Positions 55,184 through 64,000 of a stretch of 64,000 bases of DNA are shown here, one piece after another; the stretch's first letter is position 1, and each line of letters begins with the position of its first letter. The position numbers and the translations under genes are program-made. Source of the stretch: Arthrobacter bambusae (GTDB lineage Bacteria > Actinomycetota > Actinomycetes > Actinomycetales > Micrococcaceae); contig NZ_JAHHZS010000004.1 of NCBI RefSeq assembly GCF_022606295.1, positions 159,829 to 223,828 on the forward strand, read 5' to 3'. The notes beneath the pieces were generated by a model. It did no database searches. It saw only the letters and a program-made list of their open reading frames with translations, and was not told the DNA's origin.

Positions 55184-55852
55184 GTGACTCACATCGACGA
55201 CGACGACTTCAGCGGTGCCGCCAGTGATGACCTTGGCGGCACCTCCGGGGGGAAATCAGGTGGCCACGGCCACGGCCATCACTCATATAAGGTCGACCGC
55301 CCCCGCATAGAGGCGGCCGTACGCGAGATCCTCATCGCCGTGGGCGAGGACCCGGACCGTGGCGGACTGGTGGATACGCCGAAGCGCGTTGCCAAGGCTT
55401 ACGCCGAGGTCTTCGCTGGCCTGCACCAGGATCCCGAGGACGTCCTGTCCACCACGTTCGACCTCGACCATGAGGAACTCGTGCTGGTCAAGGACATCCC
55501 GTTCTATTCCACGTGCGAGCACCATTTGGTGCCGTTCCACGGCGTCGCGCACGTTGGATACATCCCTTCCCACGACGGCAAAGTGACGGGGCTGAGCAAG
55601 CTGGCCCGTCTCGTCGACATTTACGCCCGCCGTCCGCAGGTGCAGGAACGCCTGACCACCCAGATCGTCGAAGCGCTCGTGACCCACCTCAAGCCCCGGG
55701 GCGCGATCGTCGTCGTCGAATGCGAACACATGTGCATGTCCATGCGTGGCATTCGCAAGCCCGGCGCCAAGACCGTCACCAGCGCAGTGCGCGGGCAACT
55801 TCATGACCCGGCCACCCGTGCCGAAGCCATGAGCCTCATACTCGGAAGGTAA
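55184..55852 (+). CDS. folE: GTP cyclohydrolase I
   Basis: A 222-residue enzyme making dihydroneopterin triphosphate from GTP, first step of folate synthesis. Zinc ligands are in [10 protein letters not shown] and the later [10 protein letters not shown] (Cys and His). The N-terminal 45 residues are Gly/Asp/His-rich (GHGHGHHSY) and probably disordered; the His cluster could bind metal. The start GTG at 55184 is used (MTHIDDDDF). TAAGCT lies seven bases before it, so a leaderless secondary transcript is possible even though the gene is in the ftsH-fol run. Confidence 0.94.
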   Translation: MTHIDDDDFSGAASDDLGGTSGGKSGGHGHGHHSYKVDRPRIEAAVREILIAVGEDPDRGGLVDTPKRVAKAYAEVFAGLHQDPEDVLSTTFDLDHEELVLVKDIPFYSTCEHHLVPFHGVAHVGYIPSHDGKVTGLSKLARLVDIYARRPQVQERLTTQIVEALVTHLKPRGAIVVVECEHMCMSMRGIRKPGAKTVTSAVRGQLHDPATRAEAMSLILGR

Positions 55853-55860
55853 CAAAGATC

Positions 55861-56766
55861 ATGGATTCCCTCGCAGCAGCACCAGGAACGGGCCCGGCTA
55901 CCAGCCCCCTGCCCATTCTCCGCAAACCCCGTCCAGCGGCCCGCTTCGCGGACCTGCCGGCCGACCGCACGCTTGTCATGGGAATTCTGAACGTCACGCC
56001 GGATTCATTCAGCGACGGCGGCAAGCACCCCACGGCGGACACCGCCATCGCCCACGCATTGCGCATGTTGTACTCCGGAGCGGACATCATCGACGTCGGC
56101 GGGGAATCGACCCGCCCGGGCGCAGAGCCCGTCTCCCCGGAAGAAGAACAACGGCGGGTCTTGCCGGTGATCCAGGCACTCGTGAAGGCCGGGGCGCTCG
56201 TCAGCATCGACACGACGCACGCGTCGACGGCCGCCGCGGCGGTGGAGGCCGGCGCCGCGATCATCAACGACGTCTCCGGGTTGAGCCTCGAACCGGAGAT
56301 GGCCGAACTCGTCGCACGTACCAAGGTGCCCTATGTCTTGACGCATCGCCGAGGCGACGCCGAAACCATGAACAGCCTTGCCGACTACGGAAATGTCGTG
56401 GAGGAAGTCATCGAGGAGCTCAAGGGCGTCCGCGACAAGCTCTATGCGGCTGGCGTCACGGCGGAACAAATCATTGTGGATCCCGGCCTGGGCTTCTCCA
56501 AGGACGAGGACCAGAACTGGCAACTCCTCAAGTACATCGGCAAGCTGGACGAACTCGGCCACAAGGTCCTGATCGGAGCTTCACGCAAACGCTTCCTCGG
56601 GACGCTCCTGACCGTGGCCGGCAAGGCGGCGGCGCCGGAGGAACGGGACCATGCCACCGCTGCCATCACCGCAATCAGTGCCGCGAACGGTGCTTGGGCC
56701 GTGCGCGTCCACGACGTCGGACCAAGCCTTGACGCCGTCAAGGTCGCCGCGCGCATCAGACACTAA
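55861..56766 (+). CDS. folP: Dihydropteroate synthase
   Basis: A 301-residue TIM-barrel enzyme condensing p-aminobenzoate with the pterin diphosphate; target of sulfonamides. Motifs: MGILNVTPDSFSDGG, IDVGGESTRPGAEPV, SIDTTHAS, the mid Asn-Asp (IINDVSG) and ASRKRFLG at the end. The first 35 residues are a polar extension. It follows folE by eight bases. Confidence 0.95.
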   Translation: MDSLAAAPGTGPATSPLPILRKPRPAARFADLPADRTLVMGILNVTPDSFSDGGKHPTADTAIAHALRMLYSGADIIDVGGESTRPGAEPVSPEEEQRRVLPVIQALVKAGALVSIDTTHASTAAAAVEAGAAIINDVSGLSLEPEMAELVARTKVPYVLTHRRGDAETMNSLADYGNVVEEVIEELKGVRDKLYAAGVTAEQIIVDPGLGFSKDEDQNWQLLKYIGKLDELGHKVLIGASRKRFLGTLLTVAGKAAAPEERDHATAAITAISAANGAWAVRVHDVGPSLDAVKVAARIRH

Positions 56767-56795
56767 ACTTGGTGAACAGAGGGGGAGGGACCGGT

Positions 56796-57155
56796 TTGGA
56801 CAAGATCACACTGACCGGCGTGACCGCCGTCGGGCATCACGGCGTCTTCGACTTCGAGCGCCGTGACGGCCAGCCGTTCGTCGTCGACGCGGTGCTGTAC
56901 ACCGATTTCGGCAAGGCCGCGGAAACAGATGACCTGCAGTTCACGGCGCACTACGGCGAAGTCGCCGAGTACATAACGTCCGTCATTTCGGGCGAGCCAC
57001 TCAACCTGATCGAGGCCCTCGCGGTGCGGATCGCCGAGGGGATCCTGGCGGGCTTCAACGTCGCCGCCATCGATGTCACAGTCCACAAACCCAAGGCACC
57101 CATCGAAGTTCCCTTCGGTGACGTCACGGTCAGTGTCCACAGGGAGCGTGCATGA
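56796..57155 (+). CDS. folB: Dihydroneopterin aldolase
   Basis: A 119-residue enzyme cleaving dihydroneopterin to hydroxymethyl-dihydropterin. It has GVTAVGHHGVFDFERRDGQPF (given in part) and the conserved NLIEALAVRIAEG. The start TTG at 56796 (MDKITLTGV) is selected because GGGAGGGA stands five bases upstream; a GTG at 56772 would add residues not typical of the family. The stop overlaps folK by ATGA. Confidence 0.92.
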   Translation: MDKITLTGVTAVGHHGVFDFERRDGQPFVVDAVLYTDFGKAAETDDLQFTAHYGEVAEYITSVISGEPLNLIEALAVRIAEGILAGFNVAAIDVTVHKPKAPIEVPFGDVTVSVHRERA

Positions 57156-57691
57156 CCTCCCGATTCACCAAAGCCATCCTGGCCCTCGGCAGCAACCTGG
57201 GCGAGCGGAACGACACCCTGTCCACCGCCGTTGCCGACCTCGTTGACCGCCCGGAAATCCGCCTGCTCGGGGTCTCTCCCGTGGTGCAGACCAAAGCCGT
57301 GGGCGGACCGGTGGGGCAACCGGATTTCCTCAACATGGTGATTGCCATTGAGACGACCCTTGCGCCGCTGGACCTCCTCCAGCACTGCCACGACGTCGAG
57401 CAAATCCACCATCGGGTCCGCGAGGTCCGCTGGGGCCCCCGCACTTTGGATGTGGACATCATCGTCTACGGCGAACTCACCAGCGACGACGAAACCTTGA
57501 CCCTGCCGCATCCTCGGGCCGCCGTGCGCGCCTTCGTGCTCTATCCGTGGGCGCTCCTGGACCCCGCAGCGCGGCTCAACGGTGAGAGCGTCGCCGATCT
57601 GGCCGCCAAAGCCGAGGACTTTCCAGGTCTCCGGCCGTTCGACGGTTTCGACGGATCCGGCAGCGTCGCTGCCGCAGGAGCGGTGGAATAG
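57152..57691 (+). CDS. folK: HPPK, 2-amino-4-hydroxy-6-hydroxymethyldihydropteridine diphosphokinase
   Basis: A 179-residue kinase transferring pyrophosphate from ATP to the pterin. Motifs: LALGSNLGERNDTL near the N-terminus, and WGPRTLDVDIIVYG with LPHPRAAVRAFVLYPW. The C-terminus ends in an Ala/Gly-rich tail. Its ATG overlaps the folB stop. Confidence 0.95.
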   Translation: MTSRFTKAILALGSNLGERNDTLSTAVADLVDRPEIRLLGVSPVVQTKAVGGPVGQPDFLNMVIAIETTLAPLDLLQHCHDVEQIHHRVREVRWGPRTLDVDIIVYGELTSDDETLTLPHPRAAVRAFVLYPWALLDPAARLNGESVADLAAKAEDFPGLRPFDGFDGSGSVAAAGAVE

Positions 57692-57694
57692 TCC

Positions 57695-58216
57695 ATGAAG
57701 GCCATGCGTCCGCTCTTGTTGGCGATCATCGCCGTCGTTCTCGCCGCAATTGGCTGGCTGGCTACCGTGCTCACCACGCGCTACAGCATGGCGACGCCGG
57801 TGCTTCCTCCTTCCGCGTTGGTGACCATGGGTGTCATTGCCGTGCTGACGTTGATCATGGGCATCCGTGTCCTGCGCTGGCGCAACGGCAAGAAGAAGAC
57901 CATGCTCAACCCCATCCTGGCCGCGCGAACCCTGATCCTGGCCCAGGCCTGCGCCTATGCGGGCACCGTGCTGCTCGGCTGGCACGTGGGAATTGTGATT
58001 GAGCAGCTCCGGCTCTGGAGCCTCCGCAGCGACCAGGGTATCTTCTGGCTCGCGCTAATCATGGGCGGCGGAGGGCTCATCATGACCATAGTGGGGCTCG
58101 TCGTGGAGCGGTTCTGCCGGATCCCGCCCGAGGACCTGGAAGGCGGGCCCGGCATCAGGGATTCACGGCATCGCGAGGCCAAGGGCGAAGGCGAATATGC
58201 GTACCGTGGCGATTGA
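57695..58216 (+). CDS. DUF3180 membrane protein
   Basis: A 173-residue protein with four predicted membrane helices (about 6-28, 41-58, 75-100, 115-140). It matches the actinobacterial DUF3180 family found directly after folK in Mycobacterium and many relatives. No function is known; the constant position suggests a role near folate or membrane metabolism. The stop overlaps the next gene by 20 bases. Confidence 0.87.
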   Translation: MKAMRPLLLAIIAVVLAAIGWLATVLTTRYSMATPVLPPSALVTMGVIAVLTLIMGIRVLRWRNGKKKTMLNPILAARTLILAQACAYAGTVLLGWHVGIVIEQLRLWSLRSDQGIFWLALIMGGGGLIMTIVGLVVERFCRIPPEDLEGGPGIRDSRHREAKGEGEYAYRGD

Positions 58217-58709
58217 TCCTCCCGGGATCCAGTGGTTGCGCGTTTCGCCGAAATACGTGACGGTGCGGCTCGTCGAGTGGGCCATCGGCAACCTGGTCAT
58301 GGTCGGCCTGTTCAGCCTGCCCTTGCTTTTCGTGGAACTGGGGTGGTGGAGGTGGCCGCCGCTGTGGCTCGCCGTCGCCGTTCCAGCGGCCCTTTTGTTG
58401 CTCGCCCTGTGGCGGCTCGTGTTGATCCCGAGGCAAGTGAAGGCCATCGGCTATGCGGAACGCGACGACGACCTCCTGATCCGCCGCGGTATCTTCTTCC
58501 AGCGGACCATGGTGGTTCCCTACGGCCGGATGCAGTACGTCGATGTCGCGGTTGGGCCAGTCGAGCGGCTCTTGGGACTGTGCACCCTCAAACTCCACAC
58601 CGCTTCCACTGGAACCAACGCCCACTTGCCCGGACTTCCCGCTGCTGAAGGCGCACGGCTGCGCGAGCAGCTCTCGGCCCGAGGCGAAGCGAGGCTGGCC
58701 GGGCTGTGA
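58197..58709 (+). CDS. Bacterial PH-domain membrane protein (YdbS-like)
   Basis: A 170-residue protein with two membrane helices (about 30-50 and 56-76) and one bacterial PH domain of the YdbS type (LLIRRGIFFQRTMVVPYGRMQYVDVAVG and following). It overlaps the larger PH-domain gene by GTGA. In Bacillus, the paired YdbS/YdbT proteins affect resistance to certain peptides; here the role is unknown. Confidence 0.85.
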   Translation: MRTVAIDPPGIQWLRVSPKYVTVRLVEWAIGNLVMVGLFSLPLLFVELGWWRWPPLWLAVAVPAALLLLALWRLVLIPRQVKAIGYAERDDDLLIRRGIFFQRTMVVPYGRMQYVDVAVGPVERLLGLCTLKLHTASTGTNAHLPGLPAAEGARLREQLSARGEARLAGL

Positions 58710-60199
58710 CCCAGGAACAGACCGTCGTCGACGGCGATTGGCACCGCGTGCACCCGGCGTCGCCTTTCGTGCGCGGATGGGTGGCGCTGGCGGCGATCGT
58801 CTATTTTTTCGGCCGCGATACCTTCGAGCGAGCCCTCCAAGGCCGCGGGACCATTGGGGACAACTTCAATGAACGCACGCTCTGGCTCCTGGCCGGGGGC
58901 GGCGTCGTGCTGTTGCTGGCTTTGGGCTCGTTCCTTCTCAGCTGGTATTTCACCCGTTATCAGCTCGCCGAGGGTTACGTCCGGGTCAATACCGGTTTCC
59001 TTTTCAAGCAGCAGCGCCAGGCACGGCTTGACCGCGTTCAGGCCATCGACATCGTGCAGCCGCTGCTCGCCCGCATTTTCGGGCTCGCGGAGCTGAAGTT
59101 CGAGGTGGCCGACGCGGGCCATTCGGCCGTGCGGCTTTCCTACCTCAGGCTCGCGCAGGCCAAACAGCTCCGCGCCACTATCCTGGGCCGGGCTGCCGGC
59201 ATTGCTGACGGGAGCGAAACAGTCGAGGTGCCCGAGGCACCCGAACAGGTGGTGCTCTACCTTCCGCCTGGAAGGCTTGTCGGCTCGCTGATCCTGAGCG
59301 AGCAGAGCTTCTTCATTGTGCTCAGCGCCATCGCGTCGGTGCTGCTGTCAGTATTGACCGAGTCCCGGGCCTTCATCCTCTACTTGATTCCAGCAATCCT
59401 CGGCTTGGGTACCGCCTACTGGCGTTCGTTCAACACGGGCTACAACTTCACCGCGGCAATATCCCCGGACGGCATCCGCCTGCGATACGGACTCCTGGAC
59501 ACCCGGGCCCAGACCGTGCCTCCCGGCCGCATCCAGGCCCTCAAGGTCACGCAGCCGCCGTTGTGGCGCATTCTCGGCTGGTACCGGATCCACGTGAACG
59601 TTGCCGGCTACGGCGAACATCGCCGTAGCGAAGGGGAGCACCGCACCATGTTGCTTCCAGTCGGGCGGAAGCCCGAGGTGATGATGATGCTCTCGCTCGT
59701 CCTGCCCGATCCCGGTACCGCAGACCCCGAGCGCGTCTTCACGGCAGGGCTGACCGGCCTGGACTCCGACGCGGGATTTGTCACCACACCCAGGCGTGCC
59801 TGGATTCTTTCCCCGTTGGGCTGGCGACGCAACGGCTTCCTGTCAACGGAGACCGCCCTGTTGCTGCGCTCCGGCCGCTTGTGGCGGAGGCTGGTGGTGG
59901 TCCCGCATCAACGAACCCAGTCCATCGCCCTCCACCAAGGTCCCCTGGCCCGGCTCTTCGGCGTGGCCGACCTTGTGCTGCATACGACTCCAGGGCCTGT
60001 GGCGCCCCGGCTCATCCAGGCAGCCACAGAGGAGGCGGTCGGCGTATTCGACCAGCAGGCCGCCCGGGCCCGGAAAGCCCGCAGACTGCAGAGCAGCGAA
60101 CAATGGCTGGCGCAACTGGCGCCCACGGCGCTGCCGGCCCCGCCAAGCACGCATGCCATCCAGCATGCATCGACCCAGGAGGAACCAGACCATGGCTAG
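58706..60199 (+). CDS. Large bacterial PH-domain membrane protein (YdbT-like)
   Basis: A 497-residue protein with three bPH2-type units. Each follows membrane helices: about 50-75 then ARLDRVQAIDIVQPLLARIF; about 190-240 then TVPPGRIQALKVTQPPLWRIL; and a third near the C-terminus with RLVVVPHQRTQSIALHQGPLARLFGVADL (given in part). The repeated R-x-Q-S/A-I pattern is the YdbT signature. The GTG overlaps the smaller PH gene and the stop overlaps the DUF2520 gene by eight bases. Confidence 0.87.
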   Translation: MTQEQTVVDGDWHRVHPASPFVRGWVALAAIVYFFGRDTFERALQGRGTIGDNFNERTLWLLAGGGVVLLLALGSFLLSWYFTRYQLAEGYVRVNTGFLFKQQRQARLDRVQAIDIVQPLLARIFGLAELKFEVADAGHSAVRLSYLRLAQAKQLRATILGRAAGIADGSETVEVPEAPEQVVLYLPPGRLVGSLILSEQSFFIVLSAIASVLLSVLTESRAFILYLIPAILGLGTAYWRSFNTGYNFTAAISPDGIRLRYGLLDTRAQTVPPGRIQALKVTQPPLWRILGWYRIHVNVAGYGEHRRSEGEHRTMLLPVGRKPEVMMMLSLVLPDPGTADPERVFTAGLTGLDSDAGFVTTPRRAWILSPLGWRRNGFLSTETALLLRSGRLWRRLVVVPHQRTQSIALHQGPLARLFGVADLVLHTTPGPVAPRLIQAATEEAVGVFDQQAARARKARRLQSSEQWLAQLAPTALPAPPSTHAIQHASTQEEPDHG

Positions 60200-61142
60200 G
60201 CCAGGACGACTCGGCGTAGGAATCATCGGCGCCGGCAAGGTGGGTGCCGTCTTGGGTGCGGCCCTGCGCGGGGCCGAGCACGCCGTCGTCGGGGTTTCCG
60301 CCGTGTCGGAGGCGAGCCGGGAGCGGGCGGAGACCCTGCTGCCGGGGGTCCCGATCCTTGAAATCCAGGAAATCGTGGAGCGGTCCGAGTTGGTGCTCCT
60401 GGCCGTCCCGGACGACGCCCTCGGTGAACTCGTGGCCGGACTGGCCAAGCTTGGAGCATGGCAGCCCGGACAACTCGTGGCGCACACTTCCGGCCGCTTC
60501 GGCGTCGGAATACTGAAGCCGGTCCGCGCTGCAGGTGCCATTCCGCTCGCCCTCCACCCGGCCATGACGTTCACGGGCATGAGCCTGGACCTCACCCGGC
60601 TCATGGACTGCACCTTCGGGGTCACCGCCGACGCCGCGATGTTGCCCATCGCCCAAGCCCTCGTGGTGGAGATGGGCGCCGAACCAGTGGCCATCGTCGA
60701 GGCTGACCGCACGCTCTACCACGCAGCCCTCGCGCACAGCTCGAACCACCTGGTCACCCTCGTGGCCCAGTCATCCCAGCTGCTTCGGGACATCGGCGTC
60801 GACGCGCCGGAACGCATGCTCGGCCCGCTGCTCCGCGCCACCTTGGAGAACGCGCTGGCCTCAGGCGAATCCGCGTTGACCGGGCCCGTGGCCCGCGGGG
60901 ATGTGGGGACTGTCGCCGCCCATGCGGAGGCCCTCAAGGAGTACGACGGCGGTGCGGGCGGCGACCTGCTCGCTGCTTACCGGGCCATGGCGCGGGCCAC
61001 TGCCCGCCGGGCTGCCAATCGCGGACTGCTCAAAGAGGGTCAGCTTGGCGACATCAACAACGCCTTGGACGGCCCAGGTGCGCCGGACAACGGTGAAGAC
61101 CGTCCAGGCAACGACGCTGCCGGGACGCAGGAAGGAAACTGA
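60192..61142 (+). CDS. Rossmann-fold DUF2520 protein upstream of panC
   Basis: A 316-residue oxidoreductase-like protein. The N-terminal NAD(P)-binding motif is [18 protein letters not shown] (about 8-25), and the C-terminal helical DUF2520 domain contains [16 protein letters not shown]. The family sits next to panC in mycobacteria as well. Its fold and place suggest a dehydrogenase or ketopantoate-reductase-like activity in pantothenate synthesis, but the catalytic role is not proven. AGGAGG precedes the ATG. Confidence 0.85.
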   Translation: MARPGRLGVGIIGAGKVGAVLGAALRGAEHAVVGVSAVSEASRERAETLLPGVPILEIQEIVERSELVLLAVPDDALGELVAGLAKLGAWQPGQLVAHTSGRFGVGILKPVRAAGAIPLALHPAMTFTGMSLDLTRLMDCTFGVTADAAMLPIAQALVVEMGAEPVAIVEADRTLYHAALAHSSNHLVTLVAQSSQLLRDIGVDAPERMLGPLLRATLENALASGESALTGPVARGDVGTVAAHAEALKEYDGGAGGDLLAAYRAMARATARRAANRGLLKEGQLGDINNALDGPGAPDNGEDRPGNDAAGTQEGN

Positions 61143-61144
61143 CC

Positions 61145-62047
61145 ATGGCTATCAAACTCGTCACCACCGCAGCGGAACTGCGGGCCGAAAGTGCGCGGTT
61201 GCTCGCTGAAAAGCGCGGCAGCTCGCAAGGCCTCGTCCCCACGATGGGTGCGCTGCACACAGGTCACGCAGCACTGGCCCGCACCGCCGTCGAGCAGAAC
61301 GACGTGGTGGTGGCCTCCATCTTCGTCAACCCCCTGCAATTCGGCGAGGCCGCGGACCTTGAACGCTACCCGCGCACGCTTGATGCCGATATGGCGCTCC
61401 TTGACGCCGAGGGCGTGGACCTCGTCTTCGCCCCTTCCGTGGATGAGGTCTACCCCGGCGGGGAGCCGCTGGTCCGGGTGACCTCGGGACCCCTGGGCGA
61501 GAAATGGGAGGGAGCCTCGCGCCCCGGCCACTTCGACGGCGCCCTCACAGTGGTCGCCAAACTGCTGCACTACGGTCTGCCTGGCGGTCCAGCCGCCGAC
61601 GGCGGTGCTGCCGCGTACCGCGCGTACTTCGGCCAGAAGGATGCCCAGCAGTTGGCCCTGGTGAAGCGGATGGTGGCAGATCTCAGCTTCCCGGTGGACA
61701 TCGTGGCCGTGTCTACCGTGCGCAATGCCGAAGGGCTGGCGCTTTCCAGCCGGAACCGCTTCCTTTCCGAAGAAGAGCGGGAAGCGGCCTTGGCGCTGTC
61801 CCGTGCCCTCCGCCTTCTCGAGTCCCACGCCCTGGCGAACGAGCCGCTCGAGCTGGACACCGCCGTCGCGCTCGTCGAATCGCAGCCCCTCGTGAAGCTG
61901 GACTATTTCGACGTCGTCGATCCCCGCACGCTGGAACCGCTCGCGGAAAACTGCAAGGAAACTCCGTTCCGGGGTGAAGGGCTTGCGATCATTGCGGCGC
62001 AGGTCGGGCCCGTACGGTTGATCGACAACGTGCCGCTGAGTTCCTGA
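61145..62047 (+). CDS. panC: Pantothenate synthetase
   Basis: A 300-residue adenylate-forming ligase joining pantoate and beta-alanine to pantothenate. Motifs: [10 protein letters not shown] (32-41), IFVNPLQFG, the nucleotide-binding [12 protein letters not shown] and [17 protein letters not shown], and a KMSKS-like [10 protein letters not shown]. It follows the DUF2520 gene by two bases. panD, often next in mycobacteria, is not present; an MFS gene follows instead. Confidence 0.95.
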   Translation: MAIKLVTTAAELRAESARLLAEKRGSSQGLVPTMGALHTGHAALARTAVEQNDVVVASIFVNPLQFGEAADLERYPRTLDADMALLDAEGVDLVFAPSVDEVYPGGEPLVRVTSGPLGEKWEGASRPGHFDGALTVVAKLLHYGLPGGPAADGGAAAYRAYFGQKDAQQLALVKRMVADLSFPVDIVAVSTVRNAEGLALSSRNRFLSEEEREAALALSRALRLLESHALANEPLELDTAVALVESQPLVKLDYFDVVDPRTLEPLAENCKETPFRGEGLAIIAAQVGPVRLIDNVPLSS

Positions 62048-62182
62048 CACTTAACATCCGGATGTCTCTGCGCAAACGTTTGGATTAAGCTGCTGACGGG
62101 AATGCTGTTGAGGCTTAGACTGTTGCAATCTTCACCGGTGCCGAGCGCCGGACACCACCGCACCCACAGCCGAGGAATCCTC

Positions 62183-63631
62183 ATGTCTACCGACGTCACA
62201 TCAGACGCGTCCGGCAGCCCCGCACCGGAAACGGGGACGCAGCACGCCAGGGACAGGATGTCGCGCGAGTCTGTCACCGTCATTGTCACGCTCCTTGTGG
62301 CTACCTTCGTGGTGATCCTCAACGAGACCATCATGAACGTCGCCCTGCAGCGGCTCATGACGGACCTCAACGTCGACGCGCCCACGGTCCAGTGGCTCTC
62401 CACCGGATTCATGCTGACCATGGCCGTGGTCATACCCACCACCGGCTTCATCCTCCAGAGGCTCACCACTCGGGCTGCGTTCCTCTTGGCCATCGGACTG
62501 TTCAGCAGCGGCACCCTGCTCGCGGCTCTAGCCCCTGGGTTTGGGGTGCTCTTGTTGGCACGCATCGTCCAAGCCGGCGGCACGGCAATCATGCTCCCGC
62601 TCCTCATGACAACCATCTTGACCTTGGTGCCCTTGTCCCGCCGCGGCGCGGTGATGGGCAACGTGACCATTGCGATTTCGGTTGCGCCCGCCTTGGGCCC
62701 CACGGTTTCCGGGATCATCCTTGACCATTTCTCCTGGCGGTTCATGTTCGTTTTCGTACTGCCGGTGGCCCTGTTGGCCATGGGCATCGGTGCCAAGTTC
62801 CTGACGAACGTGGGCGAGCGTGGCAATGTGAGGCTTGACTTCGCCTCGGTGGTCCTGACCGTTCCTGCTTTCGGCGGATTGGTCTATGGACTGAGCCAGA
62901 TCGGCGGCCACGCCGGGGCGACTGCCTTGCCGATCGCTGCGCTCGTGACCGGAGTGCTGTGCATGGTGGCATTCGTCTTCCGCCAGCTCAAGTTGCAGAA
63001 GTCCGACGCGCCCCTCCTGGACCTCAGGGCATTCAACTTCCGCATGTTCACGGTCTCGGTGCTGCTCATGGTGGTTGCCATGATGGCCCTGTTCGGCGGA
63101 GTGATCCTGCTGCCGCTCTACCTGCAGAACGTCCTCCACCTGCAGCCGATGGAGACCGGCCTGGCGCTTCTTCCGGGCGGCTTGGCGATGGGCCTGCTCG
63201 GTCCGGTGGTCGGTAGGTTGTTCGACAAGATCGGACCGCTCCCACTGACTGTGACAGGATCCATCCTCTTGGTACTCACGCTGTGGCAGTTCTCGATGCT
63301 CACCGCGAGCAGCCCCCTGTGGTGGGTCGTGGTCCTTTACGCAGTACTTAGCCTGGGCTTGGCTTTGCTGTTCACCCCGGCGTTCACTACTGGCCTCAAC
63401 CCGCTCCCGCCCCACCTCTATTCGCACGGCTCGGCAATCATGAGCACCCTGCAGCAGGTGGCGGGAGCCGCAGGGACCGCACTCCTGGTTTCGATCTTCG
63501 CCGTGGTCTCGGCTGCGTCCGGCTTTGTTGCCGGGATGCAGGCAGCGTTCCTGACCGCCACCTTGATTGCGGTGGTTGCCGTCCTGCTGTCCACCATGAT
63601 GCGCAAGACCGAGGGAGCCACCGGGCACTAG
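62183..63631 (+). CDS. MFS drug transporter, DHA2 family
   Basis: A 482-residue proton-coupled exporter. It begins with a polar stretch (1-25) and has 12-14 membrane segments. The DHA2 pattern is visible: NETIMNVALQRLMTDL at helix 1, and a later ILDHFSWRFMFVFVLPVALL. Relatives (LmrB/EmrB-like) pump lincosamides or other compounds. The ATG at 62183 is preceded by GAGGAA; a longer frame to 62102 has no support. It is probably separately transcribed from panC. Confidence 0.9.
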   Translation: MSTDVTSDASGSPAPETGTQHARDRMSRESVTVIVTLLVATFVVILNETIMNVALQRLMTDLNVDAPTVQWLSTGFMLTMAVVIPTTGFILQRLTTRAAFLLAIGLFSSGTLLAALAPGFGVLLLARIVQAGGTAIMLPLLMTTILTLVPLSRRGAVMGNVTIAISVAPALGPTVSGIILDHFSWRFMFVFVLPVALLAMGIGAKFLTNVGERGNVRLDFASVVLTVPAFGGLVYGLSQIGGHAGATALPIAALVTGVLCMVAFVFRQLKLQKSDAPLLDLRAFNFRMFTVSVLLMVVAMMALFGGVILLPLYLQNVLHLQPMETGLALLPGGLAMGLLGPVVGRLFDKIGPLPLTVTGSILLVLTLWQFSMLTASSPLWWVVVLYAVLSLGLALLFTPAFTTGLNPLPPHLYSHGSAIMSTLQQVAGAAGTALLVSIFAVVSAASGFVAGMQAAFLTATLIAVVAVLLSTMMRKTEGATGH

Positions 63632-63638
63632 GCCGCTT

Positions 63639-63664
63639 GCTCGCTTGCTTGCCTGCTTGCCTGC
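63639..63664 (+). repeat. Short simple repeat (CTTGC/CTGC units)
   Basis: Five imperfect tandem copies of a CTTGC or CCTGCTTG unit. They begin seven bases after the MFS stop. Confidence 0.6.
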
Positions 63665-63801
63665 TTGTGCGGCGGGTTGATTGTGATGCACGGCATGTTT
63701 GCGGATTACGCCCGGGACGGCGTTCCTTCGGGTGGTGTTTGGGGCCGAATTCCGCGTGTTGTAGCGGGTTTTGAAATGTGGGATGACGATGCAGGGGTGA
63801 T

Positions 63802-63830
63802 TTGCCTCGGGTCTTGGGGGTGTGTAGAGT
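63802..63830 (+). promoter_or_regulatory. Strong promoter, probably of an rRNA operon
   Basis: TTGCCT (63802-63807), 17-base spacer, TAGAGT (63825-63830). Spacing and hexamers are close to consensus. It is followed by a long non-coding leader running to the window end. Confidence 0.55.
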
Positions 63831-64000
63831 AGATCGAGTCGCCGCCGCTGATGCGGAAAAATTGCGACGGACCCCCTTCCAATTGGAAACCATTTTACTG
63901 GTTCGCTTTGTTGCGTTCGGGTGTGGTTTCCGGGGGTCGCGGATGGTGTTTTGTCCGGTGCGGTTCCTGGTTTCGGGAGTTGTGCCGGGGGAGCGTGTCT

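Larger units (their letters stand above)
63632..64000. other. Intergenic region with rRNA-type promoter
   Basis: No coding gene is supported here. It begins with a short simple repeat of CTTGC/CTGC units (63639-63664). A strong promoter candidate lies at 63802-63830. Downstream the sequence is T/G-rich without reading frame, as in leaders of rRNA operons. The 16S gene itself is not reached. Confidence 0.5.

Noticed and set aside
63660..64000. Short GTG/ATG frames after the MFS gene
   Set aside because: They are short, lack ribosome sites and run into the T/G-rich leader after the promoter.

Overview
The window is high-GC actinobacterial chromosome, most likely from Arthrobacter sensu lato or a related Micrococcaceae genus. 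Three things point there: the mycobacterial-type gene orders fhaA-fhaB-pstP-rodA-pbpA-pknA-pknB and ppa/dacB-metalloprotease-tilS-hpt-ftsH-folEPBK-panC; many GTG/TTG starts and ATGA/GTGA overlaps; and a putrescine oxidase that closely resembles the Micrococcus/Kocuria enzyme. I see no prophage, insertion sequence, CRISPR array or large biosynthetic cluster. The organism call is inference from gene content.

Layout. (1) 1-8866, minus strand: the cell-wall growth and division signalling operon, from fhaA through pknA into a pknB cut by the window edge. (2) 9229-9352: tRNA-Leu(CAG) and its terminator. (3) 9444-11647: a TetR regulator divergent from putrescine oxidase, with a perfect palindromic operator between them. 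(4) 11736-16380: two small unknown or DUF genes, a modBC molybdate transporter lacking modA, and a pair of unusual regulator-like proteins (a LysR ligand domain without HTH and a shortened LacI protein). (5) 16597-22620: an alarmone synthetase with a SulP transporter, then a hydrolase, a PfkB kinase, a PEBP protein and a HAD phosphatase. (6) 22668-25361: hxlB-hxlA, the two RuMP formaldehyde-fixation enzymes, divergent from a fusion of a decayed histidine kinase with a LuxR-type HTH. (7) 25544-35559: glycerophosphodiesterase, an ECF42-type sigma factor with its DGPF partner, glycerate kinase, YqeY, uracil permease, a RutE-like reductase, a 2H phosphoesterase, phosphoglucomutase and a DUF4190 protein. 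(8) 35653-39380: peptidase S51, amidase and POT transporter, a probable peptide and amide scavenging operon. (9) 39571-47536: rhodanese, pheA, a lipid kinase, serS, an AbiEi-like orphan, a HAD phosphatase and a FUSC membrane protein with an HTH protein. (10) 47732-62047: ppa and the dacB-tilS-hpt-ftsH-fol-panC block. (11) 62183-64000: an MFS exporter, then a strong promoter with rRNA-type features.

Two genome-scale signals stand out. First, at least twelve translation starts are preceded by TANNNT or CANNNT exactly six bases upstream, usually with no usable Shine-Dalgarno; this is the signature of leaderless mRNAs and it settles several start codons. Second, the intergenic regions carry families of long palindromes. 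One family (9378, 16504, 25381) has a 32-base arm that is identical in two copies; others are nested or tandem hairpins at 29464 and 32335, and there is a pair of near-identical GC-rich hairpins at 35566 and 47668.
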